A program made the position numbers and the translations under genes. This document shows positions 12,773 through 19,920 of a stretch of 24,107 nt of DNA, one piece after another (the stretch's first letter is position 1; each line of letters starts with the position of its first letter). A model generated the notes under the pieces. That model searched no databases and was not told where the DNA came from. It saw nothing but the letters and a program-made list of their open reading frames with translations. Origin of the DNA: a virus; IMG/VR virus record IMGVR_UViG_3300044301_002174, positions 1-24,107 of that record, one strand, 5' to 3'.

Positions 12773-12804
12773 ACTATTTATAAATACTCTTTTTTCTTTG
12801 AATC

Positions 12805-13221
12805 ATGGCATTTTTTCGTGGAGAGGAAGGTTCTGTTAAATTTAAGAACTCTTCTGGTACTACTGAGGCAGTAGTTTCAACTACAGCCTGGAGTTTAGAT
12901 ATAGCTAAAGAAACACTAGATGTGACTGCACACGGTAACACCACAAGAAACTTTGTAGGTGGATTAATTTCTGGTACAGGCTCTATAGACTTTCTATACA
13001 CAGCAGCAAGCGGTAACGAAACTGCAAACTTATTAGCTGATGTTTTAACAACAGAAGATGCTGGTGATGCACAGTTTGAGCTATTCACAGATACTTCTGG
13101 CAGTAAGAAAGTAAGTTTTTCTGGCATTGTCACAGGAACAACTCTAGCTGCTTCAACAGGCGACCTTGAAACTGTAAGTGTAAGTTTTCAAACAAACGGT
13201 GCTATAACCAACGCTGCATAG
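12805..13221 (+). CDS. Major tail (tube) protein, probable
   Basis: A 138 aa beta-rich protein. It opens MAFFRGEEGSVKFKNSSG and contains TTAWSLDIAKETLDVTAHG, GGLISGTGSIDFLYT and a C-terminal GDLETVSVSFQTNGAI strand pair. The pattern (N-terminal sandwich, SxDxxxExxDVT, GSGSIDxxY, final VSVSFQTNG) matches tail tube proteins of siphoviruses in the gpV/TTP class, where the subunit forms hexameric rings around the tape measure. Its position ahead of the portal is unusual; most siphoviruses place it between tail terminator and tail chaperone. There is an AT-rich stretch but no clear promoter upstream. Confidence 0.7.
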   Translation: MAFFRGEEGSVKFKNSSGTTEAVVSTTAWSLDIAKETLDVTAHGNTTRNFVGGLISGTGSIDFLYTAASGNETANLLADVLTTEDAGDAQFELFTDTSGSKKVSFSGIVTGTTLAASTGDLETVSVSFQTNGAITNAA

Positions 13222-13370
13222 TGAAACTAACCACCCGTCAAAAAAGTAAACTCAAAGAACATTCTGTGCATCATACTGATAAGCACATGGATCTTATGAA
13301 GAGACTGATGAGACAGGGTGTTTCATTCACTGTTGCTCACAAACGAGCACAGGCAAAGGTAGGAAAATAA
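13221..13370 (+). CDS. Small basic protein, 49 aa (GTG start)
   Basis: GTG 13221 overlaps the tail tube stop (TAGTG). The protein reads KLTTRQKSKLKEHSVHHTDK after the initiator, then HMDLMKRLMRQGVSFTVAHKRAQAKVGK. It is Lys/His/Met-rich and helical. The HSxHHTxKHMxxMxxLMRxGxSFxxAHxxA arrangement looks like a true conserved phage family, without a known function. It overlaps the DUF6321-like gene by one base (TAATG). Since no ribosome-binding site precedes it, expression probably depends on the tail tube ribosomes. Confidence 0.7.
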   Translation: MKLTTRQKSKLKEHSVHHTDKHMDLMKRLMRQGVSFTVAHKRAQAKVGK

Positions 13371-13636
13371 TGGCTAAACGTAAAGGAGTAAGTTTATCAG
13401 TAGGCAGAGGCGAAAAATCCAAAAGGGGTGGACTGACAGCAAAAGGTCGTGCGAAATATAACAGAGCAACAGGCAGCAACTTACAAGCACCTGTTACTGA
13501 AAAGAACCCCACAGGAAAAAGAGCAGCTAGACGAAAATCATTCTGTGCCCGTATGAAAGGTATGCCTGGTCCACTAAAAGACAAAAAAGGCAGACCAACC
13601 AGAAAAGCATTAGCATTAAAAAGATGGAGGTGTTAA
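13370..13636 (+). CDS. DUF6321-like basic protein, 88 aa
   Basis: Opens MAKRKGVSLSVGRGEKSKRG, then GGLTAKGRAKYNRATGSNLQ, KRAARRKSFCARMKGMPGP and KKGRPTRKALALKRWRC. The GGLTAKGRAKYNxATGSNL, SFCARMxG and KALALxxWxC blocks are the signature I associate with DUF6321, a small basic phage protein of unknown role found near portal genes. Two Cys (CARM, WRC) are in conserved-looking positions. It is coupled to the gene before it and ends with the GGAGGT that serves the portal gene. Confidence 0.75.
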   Translation: MAKRKGVSLSVGRGEKSKRGGLTAKGRAKYNRATGSNLQAPVTEKNPTGKRAARRKSFCARMKGMPGPLKDKKGRPTRKALALKRWRC

Positions 13637-13639
13637 TTG

Positions 13640-15082
13640 ATGACTTATTCAATTCCTGGAGACATTAGAACAAAAATACAGACCTCTACATCCGTTGGTG
13701 GTATAGATAGTCCTTTTACTAAAACCAGAGCAATCCTAGATATGATGAAAGGGTGGGAAGTAATGAAAGCTGTTAGTGAAGGTACTGAATATTTAAGAGA
13801 AAATAGTGAGGCTTTTTTACCATTAGAGCCGAGAGAAGATTACACAGCTTATATGGCAAGAGTGAATCGTGCTGTTTTTAGTCCTTTTACACAAAGATTG
13901 ATAAGAGCAGCTACAGGTTTAGTTCTTAGAAAACCTATCGCTTTAACTGGAGATCCTTATTGGACTGAAATGTTCAAAATGGATGTTGATGGTTGTAAAT
14001 CAGATTTAGATGAATATGCAAGAAGAATATTGATGTGTTCTCTTACTTATGGTCAAAGTCATATTCTTGTTGATTATCCTGCTCCATCTGGTGCATTAAG
14101 TCTTGCAGAAGAAAGACAACAAAATCGTAGACCTTATTGGATAGAAGTAGATCCTAATAATTTATTTGGTTATAGATTAGATAGAGAATCTAATTACGGA
14201 AACTTAGTACAGGTAAGAATTGGAGAAAAAGCTGTATTACCTGATGGCGATTTTGGAGAAAAAGTATATGACCAAGTAAGAGTTATAGAACCTGGCAGAT
14301 ATAGAGTATTTCGTAAAAAAGATCAAGTTGATGCAATGTACGATGTCGATGATAATTCTTATGCAGGAGAATTTGAAACTGGAACTACAGGAGAAGAATT
14401 TAAACTAGCTGAATCTGGTAGTTTTTCTCTTGGAGAAATACCTCTTGTTACTATTTATTCTGGTAAAACAGATAATTTAACAAGCAAACCACCTTTACTT
14501 GATATTGCATATTTAAATCTTGCACATTTTCAAAGACAAGCTGATTTAATTCATAGTTTGCACGTTGCATCTCAACCAATGCTTGTAATGGAAGGATATG
14601 ATGACCAGACAAAAGACTTAGCTATTTCTGTTAATTATGCAATGGCTACCCAACCTGGTAACAAAGTTTACTATGTCGAACCAGCTTCCAGTGCATTTGA
14701 AGCTCAGTCAGCAGAAATAAGAGAATTACAGATGCAAATGGCAACATTGGGAATCAGTACATTATCACAACAGAAGTTTGTAGCAGAATCAGCAGATGCT
14801 CGTAGGTTAGATCGTGTAGACACCAATTCTATGCTTGCGATGGTATCAATGGAACTTGAGCAAAAGCTACAAAAAGCCTTCAATCTCTCTGCTGAATATG
14901 TTGGAATTGAGCCACCTGAAGTAAAAATAAGCAGAGACTTCGACATCGAAAGACTAATCGGACAAGATATTACAGCCTTAACATCTCTATTCGATCAGCA
15001 AGTCATTGATAGAGATGAATTTAGAGATATTTTGGTACAAGGTGAAGTATTACCTTCAGCAAATGAGGCCAAACCCGAATAG
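13640..15082 (+). CDS. Portal protein (DUF4055 family)
   Basis: A 480 aa portal of the DUF4055 type. Portal dodecamers form the DNA-entry channel at one capsid vertex and dock both terminase and connector. The N-terminal part has YLRENSEAFLPLEPREDYTAY, LPLEPxExxxxYxxRxxxxVFxxFTxR being typical of this family. A GxALxGDPYWTEM region and YGQSHILVDYP follow, and the later LNLAHFQRQADLIHSLHVASQPMLV helix corresponds to the stem/crown approach. I use ATG 13640, 8 nt after GGAGGT (13626-13631), not the TTG at 13637. A DUF6321-like gene lies directly upstream. Confidence 0.9.
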   Translation: MTYSIPGDIRTKIQTSTSVGGIDSPFTKTRAILDMMKGWEVMKAVSEGTEYLRENSEAFLPLEPREDYTAYMARVNRAVFSPFTQRLIRAATGLVLRKPIALTGDPYWTEMFKMDVDGCKSDLDEYARRILMCSLTYGQSHILVDYPAPSGALSLAEERQQNRRPYWIEVDPNNLFGYRLDRESNYGNLVQVRIGEKAVLPDGDFGEKVYDQVRVIEPGRYRVFRKKDQVDAMYDVDDNSYAGEFETGTTGEEFKLAESGSFSLGEIPLVTIYSGKTDNLTSKPPLLDIAYLNLAHFQRQADLIHSLHVASQPMLVMEGYDDQTKDLAISVNYAMATQPGNKVYYVEPASSAFEAQSAEIRELQMQMATLGISTLSQQKFVAESADARRLDRVDTNSMLAMVSMELEQKLQKAFNLSAEYVGIEPPEVKISRDFDIERLIGQDITALTSLFDQQVIDRDEFRDILVQGEVLPSANEAKPE

Positions 15083-15116
15083 TTTGATACAATAGTAGGT
15101 AAGTACATACATTATT

Positions 15117-15425
15117 ATGGCTAAATCGCTAGATAAGGTATTACAAGCTGATGGTACTTACAAGTGGGAACTTGTAGAACCAAGCCTATCTGAAAGGATG
15201 GGTAATGGTGTTGAAGCCCCTGCTGTTTGTCCTGCTCCAGAACCAGTTGTAGAACCTGTAAAGAAAGAAGCACTTCCTGTTCAAAAGGAAACTACTGCTG
15301 ATTTTGAAAAAATGACTAAATCTCAACTTGAAACTTATGGTCGTACCATTGGTCTTGAGTTAGATAAAAGACATAACAAGGCACAATTAATTGCCAAAAT
15401 CCAAAAATTTACTTCACCTGAATAA
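15117..15425 (+). CDS. Phage protein with C-terminal HeH/SAP-like domain, 102 aa
   Basis: Residues 1-30 form a small folded start (SLDKVLQADGTYKWELVEPS). A Pro/Glu/Val-rich linker follows (about 32-60), then a helix-extended-helix segment (FEKMTKSQLETYGRTIGLEL, then DKRHNKAQLIAKIQKF), similar to the HeH/LEM/SAP domains that phages often carry near structural genes. These small domains bind DNA or act as adaptors. It sits between portal and scaffold, ends TAA directly before the scaffold ATG, and may be a head-associated accessory protein. The domain call is by pattern. Confidence 0.68.
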   Translation: MAKSLDKVLQADGTYKWELVEPSLSERMGNGVEAPAVCPAPEPVVEPVKKEALPVQKETTADFEKMTKSQLETYGRTIGLELDKRHNKAQLIAKIQKFTSPE

Positions 15426-16145
15426 ATGATCGAAGAAAAAGTAATTCAGCCTGATTCTGTGACTCCTGCTGAACAGCCCGTGGCTGACACTCCTTCTCAA
15501 CCACAAGCACCTGATCTTAGTACTGTAAAAGCAGAATACGAAGCAAAACTAGCTGCTGCTCATAAAGAAGCTGCTGAAGCACAAGAAAAATTTAAGGGCA
15601 TCAAGGGAAAACTAGATGATGTCTATAAACAAAAAGAAGAAAAACGTACCAAAGATTTAGAAGAACAGGGTCAATGGAAAACTCTTTGGGAAGAAGCTAA
15701 TAAGACAGCACAAGAAAAAGAACAAAAAATAAACACATTAGCTCAACAGTTAGAAGAAATGAAAACTACTAATGAAGTAGCTTCTACAAGAACTACAGCA
15801 CTTGCAGCTATCAGTAATATTGGAGCGATAAACGCAGAGCAAACTCTGTCATTGTTACAAGGAAAGTTACAAAAGAACGCTAACGGAGAAGTTGTTGTTC
15901 TTAATGGTGGAGTGGAGCAAAATTTAGGTACTTTTCTCACAGGTCTCAAAAACCCTGGTAGTGGCTGGGAGCATCATTTTAAACCTAGTTCTGCTGCTGG
16001 AATGGGGGCAAAACCAAGTCCTGTAGCAAACGCTGGAACAGGTCAGGCAAATCCCTGGAAAACGGGCAATGTGACTCAACAAATGCTAATATCAGAACAA
16101 GATCCTCAAATGGCAGCAGTGCTGAAACAAGAGGCTCAAACTTAA
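15426..16145 (+). CDS. Capsid scaffolding protein
   Basis: A 239 aa protein with a Pro/Gln-rich, disordered start, a long charged coiled coil (about 35-120, rich in Glu/Lys/Ala with EAKLAAAHKEAAEAQEKFKG) and a C-terminal Gly/Ala/Pro-rich tail (KPSPVANAGTGQANPW) containing a short helix. Scaffold proteins of this layout guide coat assembly and leave or are cleaved before packaging. Position between portal and major capsid is the standard one. The ATG follows the previous stop without a gap. No serine-protease motif was seen in this or neighbouring proteins, so the scaffold probably exits intact or is cut by an unseen enzyme. Confidence 0.82.
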   Translation: MIEEKVIQPDSVTPAEQPVADTPSQPQAPDLSTVKAEYEAKLAAAHKEAAEAQEKFKGIKGKLDDVYKQKEEKRTKDLEEQGQWKTLWEEANKTAQEKEQKINTLAQQLEEMKTTNEVASTRTTALAAISNIGAINAEQTLSLLQGKLQKNANGEVVVLNGGVEQNLGTFLTGLKNPGSGWEHHFKPSSAAGMGAKPSPVANAGTGQANPWKTGNVTQQMLISEQDPQMAAVLKQEAQT

Positions 16146-16150
16146 ATCGT

Positions 16151-16190
16151 TAATTTCTGTGAAATTAGCCCCCCTTATCTGTGATTAGGG
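16151..16190 (+). promoter_or_regulatory. Twin hairpins in the leader of the capsid gene
   Basis: Two adjacent stems share a TGT loop. TAATTTC/GAAATTA spans 16151-16167 (7 bp, perfect) and CCCTTATC/GATTAGGG spans 16172-16190 (7 of 8 pairs). No T-run follows the second, so this is not a normal terminator. Between scaffold stop and capsid start, the pair could be an RNA processing or stabilising element raising capsid expression. Confidence 0.4.
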
Positions 16191-16219
16191 TATCGCAAAA
16201 CTTAAAAAGGTAAATCTGA

Positions 16220-17302
16220 ATGGCTGCTCCGTTTCAGAATTATACTGGCGGTGTCCTACTAGCGGACATTGTCAAAAGAAATAATTTTAGCAACTACGTT
16301 TCTCAAGCTATTAAAGAACGTAGTCTATTTATACAGTCTGGTGCTGTAGTTCGTAATGCTTTACTTGACGCAAGTTCAGGTGGAACAAGAATACAAGTTC
16401 CAGAATTTAACCCAATCGCACCAACTGAGGAAATCTTAGATGGTACAGGTACTTGGGGAACAAGTGGTGCTGGTTATCTAACACCTCAAAAGATCGGTAC
16501 AGATACGCAGATTGCAACTATCTGTCATAGAGGTTTTGCTTACGCTGTTGATGATGTAGCTATTTTAGCTGCTGGTGAAGATCCAATGGGTCACATCAGA
16601 AATCAGCTTGCAGATGCTATCAATAAATTGAACTCTGTTCGTTTATTTGAAACACTAACTGGTCTATTCCATACTGCTCTTAATTCCCATCGTCTTGAGA
16701 AGCAATTAGCTGGTTCTGGTTCAACTGCCGAAGCAAACTATCTTTCTGCTGCTACTGTTGCAGAAGCTCGCTCTGTTTTAGGAGAAAGAGGAGAAGAACT
16801 TGATCTTCTTATCGTTCATCCTTCTGTTGCTTACTACTTATATCAAGTAGGTCTACTAACATTCTCAACATCTGCTCTATCAACTGGTGGTGCAGTAACT
16901 TGGGGTGGTGGCGGTGTCGGTGTTAACGAAAGAAGCATCGGTGAATTTGCTGGTTGCAGAGTTGTCATTGATTCTCAGGTAAACACTAACGATCCTACAA
17001 CTACCGGTAATCGTCAGGAGTTCCGTTGCTACTTAATGAAGTCAGGAACAATTCTTGAAGGTGTTCAGTCTGAGCTAGGTATTGAAGCAGAAAGAAACAT
17101 CTTATCTAAGCAAGATGTTATGTCTGTTGATTACCACAGTGCTTATCACGTTATGGGAACTAAGTGGACTAACGCTGCTGATAACCCTGCTAACTCAGCA
17201 CTAAGAACTGGTTCTAACTGGTCTGCTACATACGATATTGATCAAATTCCAATGGTTGAAATCTTTGTAAACACACCATTAGACAATGGTCTAAAGTCTT
17301 AA
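16220..17302 (+). CDS. Major capsid protein (HK97-fold)
   Basis: A 360 aa coat protein with features of the HK97 fold. The N-arm opens MAAPFQNYTGGVLLADIVKR. The E-loop region holds SSGGTRIQVPEFNPIAPTEE. The spine/P-domain helix contains HIRNQLADAINKLNSVRLFETL, and the A-domain has LDLLIVHPSVAYYLYQVGLL, followed by the loop GGGGVGVNERSIGEFAGCRVVIDSQV. Length and gene order (portal, scaffold, coat) agree. It has its own separate scaffold and no delta-domain extension. It is preceded by twin hairpins and followed by a clear terminator, as is usual for the most highly expressed gene. Confidence 0.92.
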   Translation: MAAPFQNYTGGVLLADIVKRNNFSNYVSQAIKERSLFIQSGAVVRNALLDASSGGTRIQVPEFNPIAPTEEILDGTGTWGTSGAGYLTPQKIGTDTQIATICHRGFAYAVDDVAILAAGEDPMGHIRNQLADAINKLNSVRLFETLTGLFHTALNSHRLEKQLAGSGSTAEANYLSAATVAEARSVLGERGEELDLLIVHPSVAYYLYQVGLLTFSTSALSTGGAVTWGGGGVGVNERSIGEFAGCRVVIDSQVNTNDPTTTGNRQEFRCYLMKSGTILEGVQSELGIEAERNILSKQDVMSVDYHSAYHVMGTKWTNAADNPANSALRTGSNWSATYDIDQIPMVEIFVNTPLDNGLKS

Positions 17303-17330
17303 TTTATATTAAGATTAAATTAGTGGTCAG

Positions 17331-17360
17331 AAACCTCATCAATTATTGGTGGGGTTTTTT
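17331..17360 (+). terminator. Intrinsic terminator after the capsid gene
   Basis: An 11-bp stem pairs 17332-17342 (AACCTCATCAA) with 17346-17356 (TTGGTGGGGTT, two G-U) around a TTA loop, followed by four Ts and CTTT. It would cut off most transcription after the coat gene and lower the level of tail genes. Confidence 0.88.
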
Positions 17361-17374
17361 CTTTACGCTACAAT
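17346..17374 (+). promoter_or_regulatory. Possible promoter overlapping the terminator
   Basis: TTGGTG (17346-17351), a 17-bp spacer and TACAAT (17369-17374). The -35 box is the 3' arm of the terminator stem, the same arrangement as at 4360-4387. An expected start near 17381 leaves 16 nt to the GTG at 17397. Confidence 0.4.
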
Positions 17375-17396
17375 AAAACTAAATTACCTATTAATC

Positions 17397-17927
17397 GTGG
17401 CAGCTACCATAATTGCAACTATAAAAAGTGAAACTGCTAATAGCTATGTCACTTTATCTGAATCTAACGATTACTTTGATACTTCTCCAGACTCTTCAAC
17501 CTGGACGAACAAAACTGATGACCAAAAGAAAAGAGCACTAATATCTGCTACAAGATGGATCGAAACTTTAGTATTTTATGGCGATAGATGTGATGAGAGT
17601 CAGGCACTTAAATTTCCTAGAACTAATTATCAGGTAGATGGAGTTGAATTAGCTTGTACAACCATTCCGAATAGTATTAAATATGCACAATATGAATTAG
17701 CTAGAGCATTGGCAAATGATACTGATGCAATTACTGGTACTACTGGTAAAGATGGAAACTTTTCTGAAGTAAAGTTAGGAGATATACAGGTTAAATATAA
17801 TACTGATAGTCAGGGAACTGGTTCTGTTAATAATATTTTAGATGTTTACCCTTGGTTACAAAGTTACCTTGGAGCCTATATGCTAGGTGGAGCAGGAAGT
17901 TTTCAAATGAGGGTAGTTAGAGGATAA
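17397..17927 (+). CDS. Head-tail connector (adaptor) protein, 176 aa
   Basis: Reads AATIIATIKSETANSYVTLS after a GTG initiator at 17397. The ETANSYVTLSESNDYFDT block, a helix around KKRALISATRWIET, the KFPRTNYQVDG segment and IKYAQYELARALAN match the gp6-type connector family (also annotated as DnaT-like in phages), which forms a ring below the portal. I reject the in-frame ATG at 17346 because it lies in the terminator stem, upstream of the expected start of transcription. It overlaps the next gene by one base (TAATG). Confidence 0.78.
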   Translation: MAATIIATIKSETANSYVTLSESNDYFDTSPDSSTWTNKTDDQKKRALISATRWIETLVFYGDRCDESQALKFPRTNYQVDGVELACTTIPNSIKYAQYELARALANDTDAITGTTGKDGNFSEVKLGDIQVKYNTDSQGTGSVNNILDVYPWLQSYLGAYMLGGAGSFQMRVVRG

Positions 17928-18310
17928 TGGCAGGTCAACTAGATTCACTATTAAAAAGCGTAGCCAAACAAGTGGTGTCTCAACTGGGAGACTCGTTAGA
18001 TACAACAATTATTTATACCAGAAAGCTATCTACGTCATATAACACATCTACTGGTGCAGTAACTACCAGTGATACAAGCTACACAATAAAAGTACCCGTA
18101 GAATTTGTACAATCAACTGAAGAGTCTGGTTATCAGGAAAATATAGCTCGTATTTTTATAACACCTGATCTTATAGGAGATAGTCAACCGCTATTATCAG
18201 ATGAGATTACTCTTACATTTTCTGGATCGACCAGAGTTGCAAAGATTACAGATGTAAGAACTTTGCGTGGTGGTCAGGAGTATTTATTCAGAGTTGACGT
18301 TATTTTCTAA
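17927..18310 (+). CDS. Head closure / head-tail joining protein, 127 aa
   Basis: Small beta-barrel-type protein. The N-terminal helix (LDSLLKSVAKQVVSQLGDSL) is followed by strands DTTIIYTRKLSTSY, YTIKVPVEFVQST, ARIFITPDLIG and EITLTFSGSTRVAKITDVRTL, ending YLFRVDVIF. The strand order and the final RGGQEYLFRVDV resemble SPP1 gp16/HK97 gp7-type stoppers, which close the capsid after packaging. Position directly after the connector fits. It overlaps the next gene by one base (TAATG). The exact neck component is not certain from sequence alone. Confidence 0.66.
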   Translation: MAGQLDSLLKSVAKQVVSQLGDSLDTTIIYTRKLSTSYNTSTGAVTTSDTSYTIKVPVEFVQSTEESGYQENIARIFITPDLIGDSQPLLSDEITLTFSGSTRVAKITDVRTLRGGQEYLFRVDVIF

Positions 18311-18738
18311 TGACTTTAGTAAACGCAAGAGCAGCATTTGAAACCGCAATTAAAAATGCAGTAACAACTGCTGACAACACAGTTACAGTTATATTCGACA
18401 ATATGCCATTTTCTGCTCCAGGTAAAACTAAAAAATATGTAATGGTTAATTTAGATTTTACACAATCCACTACTCAACCACAGGGAGCAGCAATAGACTA
18501 CTATGCAGGAACAATAAGATGTGCAATTATGACACCATCTAACAAAGGAAGTGCGGTAGCTGCTGCAATAGCGGAATCAGTAATTGATGGAATGACATCA
18601 GTAAACGCTTCAGCTTACTCAGATACTTTTTCAGTAACCCCAAGAGTTAGTCAGATAAGCGGTCCAACATCTGTTGTGACTGACAATCAAAGTCACTTTA
18701 TGAGTGTTGTAAACTGCAACTTTACTGCCAATGCTTAA
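18310..18738 (+). CDS. Tail terminator-like protein, 142 aa
   Basis: Contains an N-terminal helix (NARAAFETAIKNAVTTADN), a strand with FDNMPFSAPGKTKKYVMVNLDF, an A-rich central helix (GSAVAAAIAESVIDGM) and a C-terminal strand FMSVVNCNFTANA. The pattern of FDNxPF, YVxVxLDFxQ and the A-rich helix is that of gpU/DUF4128-type tail terminators, which cap the tail tube and join it to the head. Its stop lies 8 nt inside the next gene. Family assignment from memory. Confidence 0.66.
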   Translation: MTLVNARAAFETAIKNAVTTADNTVTVIFDNMPFSAPGKTKKYVMVNLDFTQSTTQPQGAAIDYYAGTIRCAIMTPSNKGSAVAAAIAESVIDGMTSVNASAYSDTFSVTPRVSQISGPTSVVTDNQSHFMSVVNCNFTANA

Positions 18739-19276
18739 GGATATAAAGCATCTAACAAAAGATATTGAAAACATGGTGCTACAAGGTAAAGCAAAAGCAG
18801 CATCAAAAATACAATTCTCTTTACAGTATCGAAGTCCTTATTGGACAGGAACATTCAATGCTGCCTGGAAAGTACAAAAAAGTACACCCGTAGATCCAGT
18901 AAAACCAAGAAAAGAAAATCAGGGATATAGAAGCGGTGTCCGAGCACCAAAAGCAGGACCAATTATAAAAACATCTTTAACTGAGGCTTTATATGTAGGT
19001 AACGAAACAGAATACGCTGGATTTGTAATAAATAGAATGAGAAGTTTGGAAACAGCAGGATTAACCAGCGATCAAATATTTGGCAATGATTCACAGGGAA
19101 ATCCTCGTGGTCTATCTCCGATTGAATTTTATGAGGATTTATTTGATATAAACGCAGATACAAGTCCGATACCTAATAGTCCTGAGTGGTATTTCTATTA
19201 CATAGCAACCGAAGAACTTACACAGGATATAGACCAAGCATTTGCTGGTATAACTTTAGGACAATCTACTTATTAG
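18731..19276 (+). CDS. Tail completion / HK97 gp10-like protein, 181 aa
   Basis: Residues 20-50 (AKAASKIQFSLQYRSPYWTGTFNAAWKVQ in two parts) carry the pattern of HK97 gp10/neck proteins, SPxxTGxxxxxW following an amphipathic helix. A Pro/Lys-rich loop follows, then EALYVGNETEYAGFVINR and a C-terminal helix (EWYFYYIATEELTQDIDQAF). Such proteins sit at the head-tail junction or finish tail assembly. The gene overlaps the tail terminator by 8 nt and lies 50 nt before the chaperone gene. No catalytic motif was seen. Confidence 0.66.
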   Translation: MLKDIKHLTKDIENMVLQGKAKAASKIQFSLQYRSPYWTGTFNAAWKVQKSTPVDPVKPRKENQGYRSGVRAPKAGPIIKTSLTEALYVGNETEYAGFVINRMRSLETAGLTSDQIFGNDSQGNPRGLSPIEFYEDLFDINADTSPIPNSPEWYFYYIATEELTQDIDQAFAGITLGQSTY

Positions 19277-19326
19277 AGACACAATCAACAGTTTAAGTTA
19301 TACTACAAGAGTAACTACAATTTTTT

Positions 19327-19692
19327 ATGCCTACAGAAAGAGCAATAGACAAACTAAAGAAAGCCTTTAGTGTCGAAGAACGCAGTAGCTACTCCATGTT
19401 TAAGGGAGAAGAACTAATTTTAAAAATCTTTTGGTCGCCTCTTACAATTTCCGATAGAGACACCATAAACAGTACACTAATAGCTATGAACAGAGGTCAG
19501 GAAGAAGGAAGTCTTGACTTTGCATTACAAGTTATTGTTACAAAAGCGGAAGATGAATCAGGTGCAAAAATGTTCACAGCAGCAGATTTACCTTCATTAA
19601 GAAGAGAAATACCAATGTCAATATTGATTGATCTTATGACCAAGATGCAAAGTATGGGCGAGGAGGAAAGCCCCGATGCCGTAAAAAGCTAA
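19327..19692 (+). CDS. Tail assembly chaperone, gpG-like, 121 aa
   Basis: A small acidic protein placed just before the tape measure, as lambda gpG is. It contains MFKGEELILKIFWSPLTISDRDTI and LDFALQVIVTKAEDESGAKMF, then a helix near the end. Chaperones of this type coat the tape measure before tail tube polymerisation. The stop is TAA 19690-19692. A second frame carrying a T-like domain continues directly past this stop (19685-19888), so part of the protein is expected to be made as a longer G-T fusion by programmed frameshifting. A run of five As at 19683-19687 immediately precedes the stop. Confidence 0.82.
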   Translation: MPTERAIDKLKKAFSVEERSSYSMFKGEELILKIFWSPLTISDRDTINSTLIAMNRGQEEGSLDFALQVIVTKAEDESGAKMFTAADLPSLRREIPMSILIDLMTKMQSMGEEESPDAVKS

Positions 19693-19888
19693 ATTAAAAA
19701 AAGATAATTTCATATATTTACAATTTTTTATAGCAGAACAGTTAGGTTACACCCATAGAGAAGTACGAGAAAAAATGTCAGTCCAAGAATTGTATGCTTG
19801 GAACGCTTACTTTGAAATAAAATCTGAAAGAGAAGAAGAAGCCTACGAAAAAGCAAAGAGGCAAGCCCAAACACGCAAAGTACGCTAA
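19685..19888 (+). CDS. gpT-like frameshift extension of the tail chaperone
   Basis: This frame has no usable start codon at its beginning (AAA GCT AAA) and an upstream stop at 19682-19684, yet it encodes a well-formed domain: DNFIYLQFFIAEQLGYTHRE, then VREKMSVQELYAWNAYFEIKSE and a Glu/Lys-rich helix ending QAQTRKVR. The LGYTxxEVxxxMSxxELxxWxAYFEI-type segment resembles T domains of lambda-like G-T chaperones. It is in the +1 (equivalently -2) frame relative to the G-like gene, and the switch must occur within 19685-19692. The fusion would be 186 or 187 aa. Lambda uses -1, so the direction here differs. Confidence 0.72.
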   Translation, partial: KAKLKKDNFIYLQFFIAEQLGYTHREVREKMSVQELYAWNAYFEIKSEREEEAYEKAKRQAQTRKVR

Positions 19889-19920
19889 ACTTTTAATATC
19901 CGTGTATTCTGCAAAAATCA

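Noticed and set aside
13637-13639. TTG start for the portal gene
   Set aside because: ATG 13640 is at ideal distance (8 nt) from GGAGGT.
17346-17396. N-terminal extension of the connector from ATG 17346
   Set aside because: It lies in the terminator stem and encodes a hydrophobic stretch; the GTG at 17397 gives the conserved-looking start.
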